Source: Flavobacterium hydatis
GTDB lineage: Bacteria > Bacteroidota > Bacteroidia > Flavobacteriales > Flavobacteriaceae
Length of the DNA: 64,000 nt
Assembly: GCF_000737695.1 (NCBI RefSeq)
Contig: NZ_JPRM01000010.1
Location: 96,320-160,319 of the forward strand
Reading direction: 5' to 3'
Part shown: one piece after another, positions 42,043 through 49,549 of the stretch
Layout of the letters: each line of letters opens with the position of its first letter
Numbering within the stretch: position 1 is the first letter of the stretch
Made by a program: the position numbers and the translations under genes
Notes under the pieces: model-generated
Database searches by the model: none
The model's input: only the letters and a program-made list of their open reading frames with translations
What the model was told of the DNA's origin: nothing

Positions 42043-44265
42043 ATGACATTAGCACAAGAATTTAATAGTCTTAATGGACTTATCGTTTCAAGAAAAACGC
42101 TTGAAGATTTGGTTATGAGAGCCGAAAAGGAAAAGCATACGGTTGTTTCCAAACGTGTTATAAAAGTGTTGCAAGCTTTTGCTGATGATACTTTTTTAAT
42201 TGAAATCAATAATCTGGTCGAGCCTTTCGGTTTAAATGGTGTAGATGCAGAAATGCTATTGCCTACGCTCGAGTATATCTCTGAGGATCATAACGACGGA
42301 TTAAATGCGGTTTCTCCTGATGAGATTTACAATTACATCACGGATTTGATTATAAATACCATTAAAAAAGTAGGTCATTTACCGTGGCAAAAAGAATGGA
42401 CAGGTTCAGGGGCTAGTAATTCGGTTATGAATTATGTATCTAAAAAAGAGTACACAGGTGCAAACTTCATTTTGAATTTCGATATTAAGTTTGATGAAAA
42501 ACTACAACCGTATTTAGTTCCTGCAGATTTTATACAGCCTTATTATTTAACTTTTAATCAAATTGAAGAAGCCAAAGCAAAGCTTAAAAAAGGAAGTAAA
42601 GCAAGGCGGGTAATTTATTATACCTTAATTCATGATTACCATAGCGAACAGTTAAAATTCAAAACCAACGATAATAAAAAGTTTGCGGATTTTGTAAAAA
42701 AGAATGGACTGACAAAGGAGGATTTAAAAAAGAACCTAACCAAGTTTCCTGTTTTAAAATACTACAATGTGTTTCGAGCGGATGATTGTGAGGGATTAAA
42801 GTTTCCTGCTGCCAAAGAAAGGAAAACAACAAATCCTATTGATTCAGCTCAAGCAATTATCGACGGATTTAAGAACCCACCTAAATATACCAATATTGGA
42901 GATAGAGCCTATTACCGTCCAAGTACAGACGAATTGAATATGCCGACTATTGAAGCTTTTACCAGTGAAGCTTTTTATTATTCTACATTCTTTCATGAAG
43001 CAGTACACAGCACAGGAGCGGAGCATCGACTAAGTAGAGATATGACAGGAACGAGAAGCGGTGGTGGGAGCGGAAATTATGCCTTTGAGGAATTGATTGC
43101 AGAACTCGGAGCGGTATTTCTTTGTAGCGAATCAGGAATATTATTCCATACCAAGGAAAACTCTGCTAAGTATTTAAAGAGTTGGAACAATCATTTAATA
43201 GATGAACTTAATGACGATAATCGTTTTTTCTTAAAAGCATCGGCACAGGCTCAAAAGGCAAGCAATCATATTTTAGGGCGTGAAGTTGCAAACGCTGAAA
43301 CCACAGAAAAGACATCAGAAAAAGCAGTAGAGAAAAACATTATAGTCCCAAGCCCGAAAGTAGCACCTATTAAAAAGACAATTGCGAAACCTATTGTAAA
43401 AAGAAAGACAAAACAAAAAATCAAACAACCTGATTTGTTCGGTGGACTCAGTGGAGCAGTTAAAAAGAGCAAACAACATGTTATCGAAGAAATTATTGTA
43501 AAACCAATCAAAGAAAAGGCAATCGTTGCAAAGCCCATTGCAAAGGAAAATGTAAACCGTAATTCTCTAGCTTATAAAATGGCAAACAAGCCTACTAAGG
43601 TAGATTTTTATAAAATTGAGAGCAAAGACATTGCTGAGTTTTTAGGAGAAATTGAACACAAAGAAAAAGAAAGTATTGTTATCTCTCTTACTGGTGGTCA
43701 GGGTTCAATGAAAACTAGAATGTGTTTCCAGTTTATGAATGCCTTAGCGCAAAATTACAAAGTCGGTCATGCCAGTATCGAAGAGCATCCCGAGAGTAGT
43801 TTGTACTACAACAAAGCCGAAGAATATTTAAATGCAAAGGCATTGCAAAACATCGAAGTTCCTGAAATTAAAAGTGTTTCTGATTTGGATAAACTCATAC
43901 GAAACAATGACATTGTCATAATCGATAGTTTCTCTAAAATGCAGGAAATGCACAAAGGCTTTGAAGTGGATAAGGATTTAAGAAAGAAGTACGACGGAAA
44001 ATTATTCATTGTTATTTTCCAACAAACCACAGACGGCAAAATGCGTGGCGGTAGTAAAAGCCAGTTTGATGCTGACGTAGTTCTCTTTACGGAGAAGAAA
44101 GCGGATTACCGAGAAAATTACATCTGGGCGGATAAGAACCGTTACCAAAACAAACCGCTCGATACTTTGAAATTTAATATTTTCAATAAAAAGTTGGAGC
44201 GGGGCGAACCCGAAGTAGTGACAGAACCACTAAGAATTAAAAAATTATCGTTCACCGTAAATTAA
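42043..44265 (+). CDS. ArdC-zincin-ATPase fusion (polyvalent protein)
   Basis: A 740-residue protein. Residues about 95-200 match the ArdC N-terminal domain (LPWQKEW, then YYLTFNQIEEAKAKLKKGSK). A zincin follows with HEAVHSTGAEHRL at 318-330 and Glu355 as a possible third ligand. A Lys-rich linker contains KQPDLFGGL (461-469), resembling a beta-clamp-binding motif. The C-terminal part is a RecA-like ATPase: GGQGSMKT at 551-558, Walker B IVIID at 624-628, and a late DKNRYQ motif. ArdC-type polyvalent proteins travel with phage or plasmid DNA. The ATPase could package or protect DNA. Confidence 0.75.
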   Translation: MTLAQEFNSLNGLIVSRKTLEDLVMRAEKEKHTVVSKRVIKVLQAFADDTFLIEINNLVEPFGLNGVDAEMLLPTLEYISEDHNDGLNAVSPDEIYNYITDLIINTIKKVGHLPWQKEWTGSGASNSVMNYVSKKEYTGANFILNFDIKFDEKLQPYLVPADFIQPYYLTFNQIEEAKAKLKKGSKARRVIYYTLIHDYHSEQLKFKTNDNKKFADFVKKNGLTKEDLKKNLTKFPVLKYYNVFRADDCEGLKFPAAKERKTTNPIDSAQAIIDGFKNPPKYTNIGDRAYYRPSTDELNMPTIEAFTSEAFYYSTFFHEAVHSTGAEHRLSRDMTGTRSGGGSGNYAFEELIAELGAVFLCSESGILFHTKENSAKYLKSWNNHLIDELNDDNRFFLKASAQAQKASNHILGREVANAETTEKTSEKAVEKNIIVPSPKVAPIKKTIAKPIVKRKTKQKIKQPDLFGGLSGAVKKSKQHVIEEIIVKPIKEKAIVAKPIAKENVNRNSLAYKMANKPTKVDFYKIESKDIAEFLGEIEHKEKESIVISLTGGQGSMKTRMCFQFMNALAQNYKVGHASIEEHPESSLYYNKAEEYLNAKALQNIEVPEIKSVSDLDKLIRNNDIVIIDSFSKMQEMHKGFEVDKDLRKKYDGKLFIVIFQQTTDGKMRGGSKSQFDADVVLFTEKKADYRENYIWADKNRYQNKPLDTLKFNIFNKKLERGEPEVVTEPLRIKKLSFTVN

Positions 44266-44272
44266 TAGAAAA

Positions 44273-44332
44273 GTAGATTTTATAGAAAACCGGCAACACA
44301 TTTCTCCAGGGAATTTTGACTTAAAAATCTAC
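44273..44332. repeat. 60-bp hairpin repeat, divergent copy C
   Basis: It begins GTAGATTTT and ends AAAATCTAC, the same length as the other copies. The interior differs in the forward direction (ACCGGCAACACATTTCTCC) but its reverse complement contains CCTGGAGAAATG...TTGCCGG, similar to the shared core. It starts 7 bp after the polyvalent gene's stop. Confidence 0.75.
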
Positions 44333-44367
44333 AATTAATAATCATCAATCAAAAAAAACAATCAATC

Positions 44368-44592
44368 ATGGCAGTAAAGAAAAAAACAACCGTAAAAGGG
44401 TTAAAAAAAGTATGTAGCAGAGTAGTGAAAGCAACAGGGCTTAAATCTGATGGAACATTAAAAAAGGGATTTAAATACGTAAAAGGCGGTAAAATCGTAA
44501 AAGTGAAAGCTGCGACAGCAAAAGCTAAACCAGTTAAAAAGAAAGTGCCTCAAAAGAAAGCGGTAAAAAAGACTTCAAAATCTAAAAGATAA
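44368..44592 (+). CDS. Lysine-rich DNA-binding or condensing protein
   Basis: A 74-residue protein with about 28 Lys, including a C-terminal tail AKAKPVKKKVPQKKAVKKTS. It resembles histone-H1-like or virion core condensing proteins. It is preceded by an A/C-rich leader similar to that of the capsid candidate, suggesting high expression. Confidence 0.65.
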   Translation: MAVKKKTTVKGLKKVCSRVVKATGLKSDGTLKKGFKYVKGGKIVKVKAATAKAKPVKKKVPQKKAVKKTSKSKR

Positions 44593-44598
44593 AAAATA

Positions 44599-45429
44599 AT
44601 GAGTGCAGCAAATCCCGTAGTAGATTCAAAAAGTTTAAAATTTATAAAAGATAAAAACGGTAATGTGTTGTTGATGAAACTAGACAACACCTTAATCGCT
44701 TCTTTTAATCCTGCTCAGAATCTTTTGAGAGTTTCTGAAACTCCAAACAAATTTAAAATTCAATCGAATGCTGCATTTGGTGAAAATTCTTTGATATTAG
44801 ATTACTCGCAGGTTAAATGTAATCAATGCGTTCCTATGATTGAAGCTGTAAATTTTAATGACTTTTTAGTTGAATTGTCAAATAAATTTTTCTTTTGGAA
44901 AGGTACTGGCGATAGTGGTTCAGATATTCCTAGTAATGCTAAATGTTCATCTTATGGACTTGTTAGACCCACATTTGTTTATACTAAAAGTTTAATTACT
45001 AAAAATTCAAAATTTATACGTTTAAAGAATGTTGATAGTGAACGTTGGGGACTTAAAATTCAATACGGAGGTTATTTAGAGGGCTCTTTAGAACCGTACT
45101 TTAAACCTTATTTTGGAGGAAATGATTTGATGCCTGATACTGAAATCGGATTACAGGTAGAGTCTTTAATTTCTTTGGATGATTTGTTTATTAGGCTCTA
45201 TATTAATGCCCGTCGTATTGATTTTGATGTGTATTTTATTGTCAATCCTGATAGTAATACTTTTACACTTTTAAATGCTGATCCTATGTATTTTGTTTCT
45301 ACTGCAGATTATCAATATGATGCTATTAGCGATACTTTGACTATTCAGTCTTTAAAGCGTACTGGAGATCCTCTTAGTTTCTATGTTCGTTGGAAAAATG
45401 TTCCAGAATTAGAGGCGATGCCAGTTTAA
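44599..45429 (+). CDS. Beta-rich late protein, receptor-binding candidate
   Basis: A 276-residue protein. Its N-terminal 90 residues (SLKFIKDKNGNVLLMKLDNTLIASF, then NSLILDYSQVKCNQC and FNDFLVELSNKFFF) recall an N-terminal module found in several flavobacterial virus proteins. The rest is beta-rich with YFVSTADYQYDAIS near the end. It is the last large gene before the late terminators and a possible spike. Codon endings are more T-rich than in neighbouring genes, which may show a different origin. Confidence 0.5.
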   Translation: MSAANPVVDSKSLKFIKDKNGNVLLMKLDNTLIASFNPAQNLLRVSETPNKFKIQSNAAFGENSLILDYSQVKCNQCVPMIEAVNFNDFLVELSNKFFFWKGTGDSGSDIPSNAKCSSYGLVRPTFVYTKSLITKNSKFIRLKNVDSERWGLKIQYGGYLEGSLEPYFKPYFGGNDLMPDTEIGLQVESLISLDDLFIRLYINARRIDFDVYFIVNPDSNTFTLLNADPMYFVSTADYQYDAISDTLTIQSLKRTGDPLSFYVRWKNVPELEAMPV

Positions 45430-45504
45430 AAAAAAAAACGGTTTGGAATATAAGAAATACTATTAGTTTTGTTGTCTTTTAGAGAAAACGAATTAACAAA
45501 TCAT

Positions 45505-45582
45505 ATGGGAAAAAAAACTCACTTTACCATTATAATTTTACTGATATTAACATTGTCAGCAATTATATTGTTATTGTATTAA
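45505..45582 (+). CDS. 25-residue single-span peptide
   Basis: ATG at 45505 opens MGKKTHFTIIILLILTLSAI and ends ILLLY. It is almost pure hydrophobic helix. It lies directly before a terminator. No partner is apparent. Confidence 0.45.
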   Translation: MGKKTHFTIIILLILTLSAIILLLY

Positions 45583-45597
45583 ATTTAATTCATAAAA

Positions 45598-45629
45598 AAA
45601 CCCATTGTAGTTATCTTTGCAATGGGTTT
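45598..45629 (+). terminator. Late operon terminator
   Basis: AAACCCATTG (45598-45607) pairs with CAATGGGTTT (45620-45629) over a 12-nt loop, flanked by A- and T-rich sequence. It ends the late operon. Confidence 0.8.
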
Positions 45630-45736
45630 AAAAAATTATAACATTATGAGTTCAAATGTATTAACCAAAGATATAATTTTTAGTCATAACTACAGCTCAA
45701 AATATTGATTTAATTTTTTAGGGATTACTGCCCTAC

Positions 45737-45777
45737 AAAAAAAGTTTTTGCAAAGCCTTTGCAAGAACTTTTTTTTT
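45737..45777. terminator. Second hairpin with phased TTGCAA words
   Basis: AAAAAAAGTTTTTGCAAAG pairs with CTTTGCAAGAACTTTTTTT with one wobble. TTGCAA starts at 45748 and 45759, an 11-bp spacing. The T-run makes it a likely second terminator, usable in both directions. Confidence 0.7.
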
Positions 45778-45829
45778 ATCTGTTATGACAACGATAAAGG
45801 CTAGGAAACTGGACGTGATACCATTATAG

Positions 45830-46060
45830 TTAAATTCCCTAAAATCACATCTTTGCAATTACCAAAAAAACGAAGCTATTATAGGATATGATCTTACCGA
45901 TTATTTTCAAGAATATACTGCCGAACACTTCCAAAAAATCATTGATTTAGCTTTAAAGAGCAAAAGTGATGTTGCTGATTTACAAGAGAACAAAGAAGAA
46001 TACGCACAATTTGTAGATTTATTTCGATTCCTGGACAAACTGCAGCTGCGGATCTGTTAA
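45830..46060 (+). pseudogene. Gene remnant running into hairpin repeat D
   Basis: An open frame of 76 residues without an ATG or other credible start encodes GYDLTDYFQEYTAEHFQKII and continues as a well-behaved acidic helix until it enters repeat D and stops. It looks like the C-terminal part of a gene whose beginning has been lost, with the repeat forming the junction. The surrounding 45583-46012 is otherwise non-coding apart from terminators. Confidence 0.45.
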
Positions 46061-46072
46061 AAAAAAGTCTAC
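46013..46072. repeat. 60-bp hairpin repeat, copy D
   Basis: It begins GTAGATTTATTT and ends AAAAAAGTCTAC, pairing with two mismatches. The interior contains GGACAAACTGCAGCTGCGGA. It lies 3 bp from the stop of the integrase gene on the other strand. Its outside flanks match those of copies A-C only in the reverse orientation. Confidence 0.85.
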
Positions 46073-46075
46073 TTT

Positions 46076-47287
46076 TTATTTTATATGTTTTGAATAATCA
46101 TCAGGAAGTACGGCATCAATATCACGCAAATATTTTTCTAATGCACTCATTGTTGTATGTCCGGTGATAAGCATTAATTTACTTTTTGCTTCGTTTGGCG
46201 TACTATTTTTAACCAATTCTTTATATAGCTTGGTTATAAAAGTATGCCTGAAACTATAAAGCCCATAATCTTTACTTAGTTTCAAACTGTCCTTTACTTT
46301 TTTAAATCTATCACCGAAATAACCACGTTTATCTGTTTCGTTAGTCGTCCAGTCAAAACCTATTCCTTTAGGAGTAAATAAAAAGCTTTCATCGTCAAAC
46401 TTGTCTAATTCTGGTAATTCATTCAGTAGAATTTCAGGAATAATTTTGGTTTTTACAGGTTTATTCTTTGCTCGAACATAAATAAGTCTATCTTTTATAT
46501 TAATGTCTTTTATTCTTAATCTAACAACTTCAATTGGGCGTAAGTGGTTAAGTGAAACAAATTGAATAAATAAAAGTAAAAGAGTGTCATTCTTTAGTAG
46601 ATATTCTAGTATGTCTTTCTCTTGTTCGGTGCTAAATGTTTTGTTTCTCTCTGGAGTAGATTTTAAAACATTGATTTTTTTTATGAAATTATCTGTAATT
46701 ATATCATTGTCTTCAAGAGTTTGAAAGAACATAGATAGATTTGCCCTTGTGTTATTTCTGTTTTTTGGGCTTGTTGCTGTTAAAACATCATTTAAGAAAC
46801 CAATTGCAGTTTTTTTGTTTACACTTGTAATGTATCTATTTTCGTAGCCATTTGCCAAAAGCCACTTTTCAAATGATTTTATTCTAACTCTGAAATCACG
46901 GTAACTATTTTCTTTTAAAGAGTTTTTCTTTAGTTCGAGTGCAAAAGTAATAGCATCAGGAATACTATATTTCTTTAAATCATCTACAGAAATAGAATCA
47001 TCATAAGGATTATAGCCATTCTCGAGAATGGTTTCTATTGCTTTAGCGAGAATTTTTATTGCTTCTCGACGTTCTTTGATGGTTTTGAATTGATTTACTC
47101 CTGAATAAATGGGGGTTTGTCTTTCTAATTTATTTGTTTCAGGATTTCGAAAGGAATAATAAACGTACCAGCGCTTTGATAAGTCGCCTTTAGCATCATA
47201 GATGCTAGGGGAGGAATATAGTTTTTTATAGCTCAAATCGTATGCGTTAGCGTATTCTTTAGTTAAGAGGTGTCTAATTTTGGACAT
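46076..47287 (-). CDS. Tyrosine integrase of the element
   Basis: A 403-residue recombinase with an N-terminal SAM-like domain (about 105-205) and a catalytic domain: Arg250 in NHLRPIEVVRLR, Arg347/His348 in YSFRHTF, His377 in ITGHTT, and nucleophile Tyr386 in EKYLRDI. The usual box II His is Tyr344. It is transcribed away from the tRNA, from 64 bp beyond the tRNA 3' end. It recombines the 49-bp attachment repeat. Confidence 0.93.
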   Translation of the reverse strand: MSKIRHLLTKEYANAYDLSYKKLYSSPSIYDAKGDLSKRWYVYYSFRNPETNKLERQTPIYSGVNQFKTIKERREAIKILAKAIETILENGYNPYDDSISVDDLKKYSIPDAITFALELKKNSLKENSYRDFRVRIKSFEKWLLANGYENRYITSVNKKTAIGFLNDVLTATSPKNRNNTRANLSMFFQTLEDNDIITDNFIKKINVLKSTPERNKTFSTEQEKDILEYLLKNDTLLLLFIQFVSLNHLRPIEVVRLRIKDINIKDRLIYVRAKNKPVKTKIIPEILLNELPELDKFDDESFLFTPKGIGFDWTTNETDKRGYFGDRFKKVKDSLKLSKDYGLYSFRHTFITKLYKELVKNSTPNEAKSKLMLITGHTTMSALEKYLRDIDAVLPDDYSKHIK

Positions 47288-47294
47288 AAAAAAA

Positions 47295-47320
47295 GCGGTT
47301 TTAAATTTCTTTAAAACCGC
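47295..47320 (-). terminator. Terminator between tRNA and integrase
   Basis: GCGGTTTTAAA (47295-47305) pairs with TTTAAAACCGC (47310-47320) over a 4-nt loop. On the minus strand a T-run then leads straight into the integrase ATG. Read-through of this hairpin from the tRNA promoter could set integrase expression. Confidence 0.75.
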
Positions 47321-47348
47321 ATAAAATCTATATTTTTAACCTTTTTAG

Positions 47349-47397
47349 TTTGGTAGCGAGACCGAGATTTGAACTCGGGACCTCAGGGTTATGAATC
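47349..47397 (-). repeat. Right attachment repeat (within intact tRNA)
   Basis: Identical to 22916-22964 over 49 bp. It ends four bases 5' of the anticodon complement, so the crossover lies within the anticodon loop or the 3' half of the tRNA. Confidence 0.93.
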
Positions 47398-47427
47398 CTG
47401 CGCTCTAACCAACTGAGCTATCTCGCC
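47351..47427 (-). tRNA. tRNA with CAT anticodon (Met-type), integration site
   Basis: 77 nt with encoded CCA. The acceptor stem (GGCGAGA with TCTCGCT), D-loop (AGCTCAGTTGGTTAGAGC), T-loop (GTTCAAATC) and anticodon CAT at 47391-47393 are clear. It could be elongator Met or, if the C34 is modified, Ile. Sequence alone does not decide. Confidence 0.92.
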
Positions 47428-47463
47428 ATATTTGCAGTAAGAGTATGTCCCTCATTGCGGGTG

Positions 47464-47493
47464 CAAATATAGAAATAAATTTAGAGTTAGCAA
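47464..47493 (-). promoter_or_regulatory. Promoter of the tRNA gene
   Basis: On the minus strand TTG (47491-47493) is followed after 19 bp by TATATTTG (47464-47471), an exact flavobacterial TTG-N19-TAnnTTTG promoter. It starts transcription about 30 bp before the tRNA. Confidence 0.8.
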
Positions 47494-47580
47494 GCATAAA
47501 TGAAAGAAAAAAAAATATTTTTAAAAAACTCTTTTTTTCAGAGATATATTCTTATATTTCCAAAAAATTAAATCTGGCAC

Positions 47581-47973
47581 ATGGATCTAAAAGTACGTTA
47601 CGAAATCGAGTTTCCTATAAATTCATCTCCGCAGTTATTGTATCAGTATATATCTACACCATCAGGATTGTCTGAATGGTTTGCTGATAATGTAAATTCA
47701 CGTGGGGAGTTTTTTACATTCATCTGGAATGATTCTCAGGAAAAAGCACGTTTAGCATCCAAAAAAACGGGCGAAAAAGTTAAGTTTAAATGGGTTGACG
47801 AAAGCAGCAAAGACACCGAGTATTTTTTCGAGCTGCATATTCTCGTAGACGAAATAACGAAAGATGTTTCGCTTATGGTAGTCGATTTTGCCGAAAAAGA
47901 TGAGCTTGGAGAAGCAAAACAATTATGGGAAAATCAAATATCAGACCTAAAACATCTTATCGGATCAGTTTAG
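47581..47973 (+). CDS. START-like domain protein
   Basis: A 130-residue protein with the START/AHSA1-like pattern PQLLYQYISTPSGLSEWFADNVN and a C-terminal helix ending QISDLKHLIGSV. Such small proteins are conserved in Flavobacteria and likely bind a hydrophobic ligand. It is host DNA just right of the tRNA. Confidence 0.8.
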   Translation: MDLKVRYEIEFPINSSPQLLYQYISTPSGLSEWFADNVNSRGEFFTFIWNDSQEKARLASKKTGEKVKFKWVDESSKDTEYFFELHILVDEITKDVSLMVVDFAEKDELGEAKQLWENQISDLKHLIGSV

Positions 47974-48028
47974 TAAAAGTCTATTTTATAACTTATATTT
48001 GCCCTGAACAAAAATTCAGGGTTTTTTT

Positions 48029-48862
48029 ATGATTAATTTTAACGGAAACATAGTAGCACAGAACGATAATTTATTAATTCAAAATCGTGCTTTTTTGTAT
48101 GGAGATGGTGTTTTTGAAACACTTAAAATAGTAAATAATAAAGTTCTTTTTCTTGAAGATCATTATTTTAGATTAATGGCCTCCATGCGTGTGGTTAGAA
48201 TGGAGATTCCGATGAACTTTACAATGGAATATCTAGAGGAGCAAATTCTATCCTTGGTTAATCATAATTCTATTTCCGATTCAGCAAGAGTAAGGATTAC
48301 AGTATATCGTAATGACGGAGGATATTATTTACCACAAAATAATACAATCTCATTTTTAATACATGCAACAGCTTTGGATAATAAAGCGTATGAAGTAAAT
48401 GAAAATCCATACGAAGTAGATTTGTACAAAGATTTTTATGTTACTAAGCAATTATTATCATCAATAAAAACGACCAATAAAATAATAAATATTACAGGAA
48501 GTATTTTTGCAAATGAAAACGGACTGGATAATTGTATTTTATTAAATGATAGTAAGAATGCTATCGAAGCATTACAAGGAAATTTATTTATGTTGTTGGG
48601 TAATAAGTTAATTACGCCACCAGTTTCTGAGGGATGTTTGAATGGTGTAATGCGTAAACAAATTTTAGCTCTTGCTAAAAAACTAACAGACATAGAAGTT
48701 GTAGAAGAACCAATATCGCCGTTTGATCTTCAAAAAGCCGACGAATTGTTTCTTACTAATGTTATAAAAGGGATTCAGCCAATAACCAAATACCGTAAGA
48801 AAGATTTTACTACTAAGATATCTGTTATCTTAACGCAAAAACTTAATGATAGTATTGCTTAA
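48029..48862 (+). CDS. Class IV aminotransferase (PabC/IlvE-like)
   Basis: A 277-residue PLP enzyme of fold type IV: RAFLYGDGVFETLK at the start, probable PLP Lys147 in SSIKTTN, and LFMLLGNKLITPPVSEGCLNGVMR late. It could be aminodeoxychorismate lyase (folate pathway) or a branched-chain aminotransferase. The sequence leans towards the lyase by size. It begins 55 bp after the START-like gene. Confidence 0.85.
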   Translation: MINFNGNIVAQNDNLLIQNRAFLYGDGVFETLKIVNNKVLFLEDHYFRLMASMRVVRMEIPMNFTMEYLEEQILSLVNHNSISDSARVRITVYRNDGGYYLPQNNTISFLIHATALDNKAYEVNENPYEVDLYKDFYVTKQLLSSIKTTNKIINITGSIFANENGLDNCILLNDSKNAIEALQGNLFMLLGNKLITPPVSEGCLNGVMRKQILALAKKLTDIEVVEEPISPFDLQKADELFLTNVIKGIQPITKYRKKDFTTKISVILTQKLNDSIA

Positions 48863-49423
48863 TTAATTGAGATACGGATTCTCTGGTGCATTAGACCAAA
48901 TGAGATAATCACCTCCCAGTTCAATAATTTGTTCTTTCCAGAAATGGGTTGGTGATTTTCCGATAATTTTATTTTTATAATTATTATCGGCTATAATCCA
49001 GGAGTTGCCCTGCATTTCTGTTTCGAGTTGGTTTTCATCCCAACCAGTGTAACCCAAAAAGAAACGTATATTGTTCTTGTTGATTGCTCCACTATTAATT
49101 AAGTCTTTTGTAGACTCAAAATCTCCTCCCCAATATATACCATTTGAAATTTCGACACTATTCGGAATTAAATCAGGTATGTTATGGATAAAATAGAGAT
49201 TGTCCTGCTCAACTGGTCCACCATTATAGATCTTGAATGTGGCGTGGATTTCTGGTATTAAGTCATTAATAGTGTATTTTAGTGGCTTATTTATGATGAA
49301 ACCTATCGAGCCCTGTTCGTTGTGATCTGCTAATAAAATCACTGATCTGTTAAATGATAAGTCTCCAATTATAGAAGGCTCGGCAATAAGCAGGTGTCCT
49401 TTTTTTAATTTTTCTGAAATCAT
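48863..49423 (-). CDS. YqgE/AlgH-family protein
   Basis: From the ATG at 49423 the protein has 186 residues and begins KLKKGHLLIAEPSIIGDLSFNRSVILL, the YqgE/AlgH signature, with the later GYTGWDENQLETEMQGNSW. The longer frame to 49507 adds a non-homologous Phe-rich extension. The molecular function of this conserved family is unknown. It converges with the aminotransferase gene, ends abutting. Confidence 0.9.
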   Translation of the reverse strand: MISEKLKKGHLLIAEPSIIGDLSFNRSVILLADHNEQGSIGFIINKPLKYTINDLIPEIHATFKIYNGGPVEQDNLYFIHNIPDLIPNSVEISNGIYWGGDFESTKDLINSGAINKNNIRFFLGYTGWDENQLETEMQGNSWIIADNNYKNKIIGKSPTHFWKEQIIELGGDYLIWSNAPENPYLN

Positions 49424-49495
49424 ATCTTTACAATTTTTATTAAATTTAAGAATAAAATTTTTAAAATCGTAAATAAAATCGTTAAACAGCAAAAA

Positions 49496-49519
49496 AAAAC
49501 CTTCCATATGGAAGGTTTT
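49496..49519. terminator. Palindromic terminator of the HU gene
   Basis: AAAACCTTCCATATGGAAGG plus TTTT forms a perfect 24-bp palindrome 30 bp past the HU stop, with A- and T-runs on both sides. Confidence 0.8.
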
Positions 49520-49549
49520 AATTATATTAAAGGCGTATGTAACTTATTC

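Larger units (their letters stand above)
22916..47397. mobile_element. 24.4-kb integrated virus-like element in a CAT tRNA gene
   Basis: It is bounded by a 49-bp direct repeat derived from the tRNA at 47351-47427. A tyrosine integrase lies against the intact tRNA, and an XRE repressor with operators sits at 26339-26805. The body encodes a rightward early operon, a late operon with many small membrane proteins, a GH19 endolysin, a holin-like protein and a u-spanin, plus toxin-type cargo. No terminase, portal, tail or conjugation gene is recognisable. This fits an integrated tailless virus better than a tailed prophage or an ICE, but the virion genes are inferred. Confidence 0.85.

Noticed and set aside
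30741..46072. Hairpin repeats as true integron attC sites
   Set aside because: They lack the GTTRRRY/RYYYAAC ends and no integron integrase is present. The similarity is only in placement and folding.
30741..46072. CRISPR array
   Set aside because: The repeats are kilobases apart, few, and palindromic over their whole length; no cas gene is visible.
22916..47397. Integrative conjugative element
   Set aside because: No relaxase, coupling protein or Tra genes are seen; lysis genes and a phage-type repressor are present.
47445..47675. Open frame to the right of the tRNA
   Set aside because: It runs over the tRNA promoter and the start of the START-like gene in another frame.
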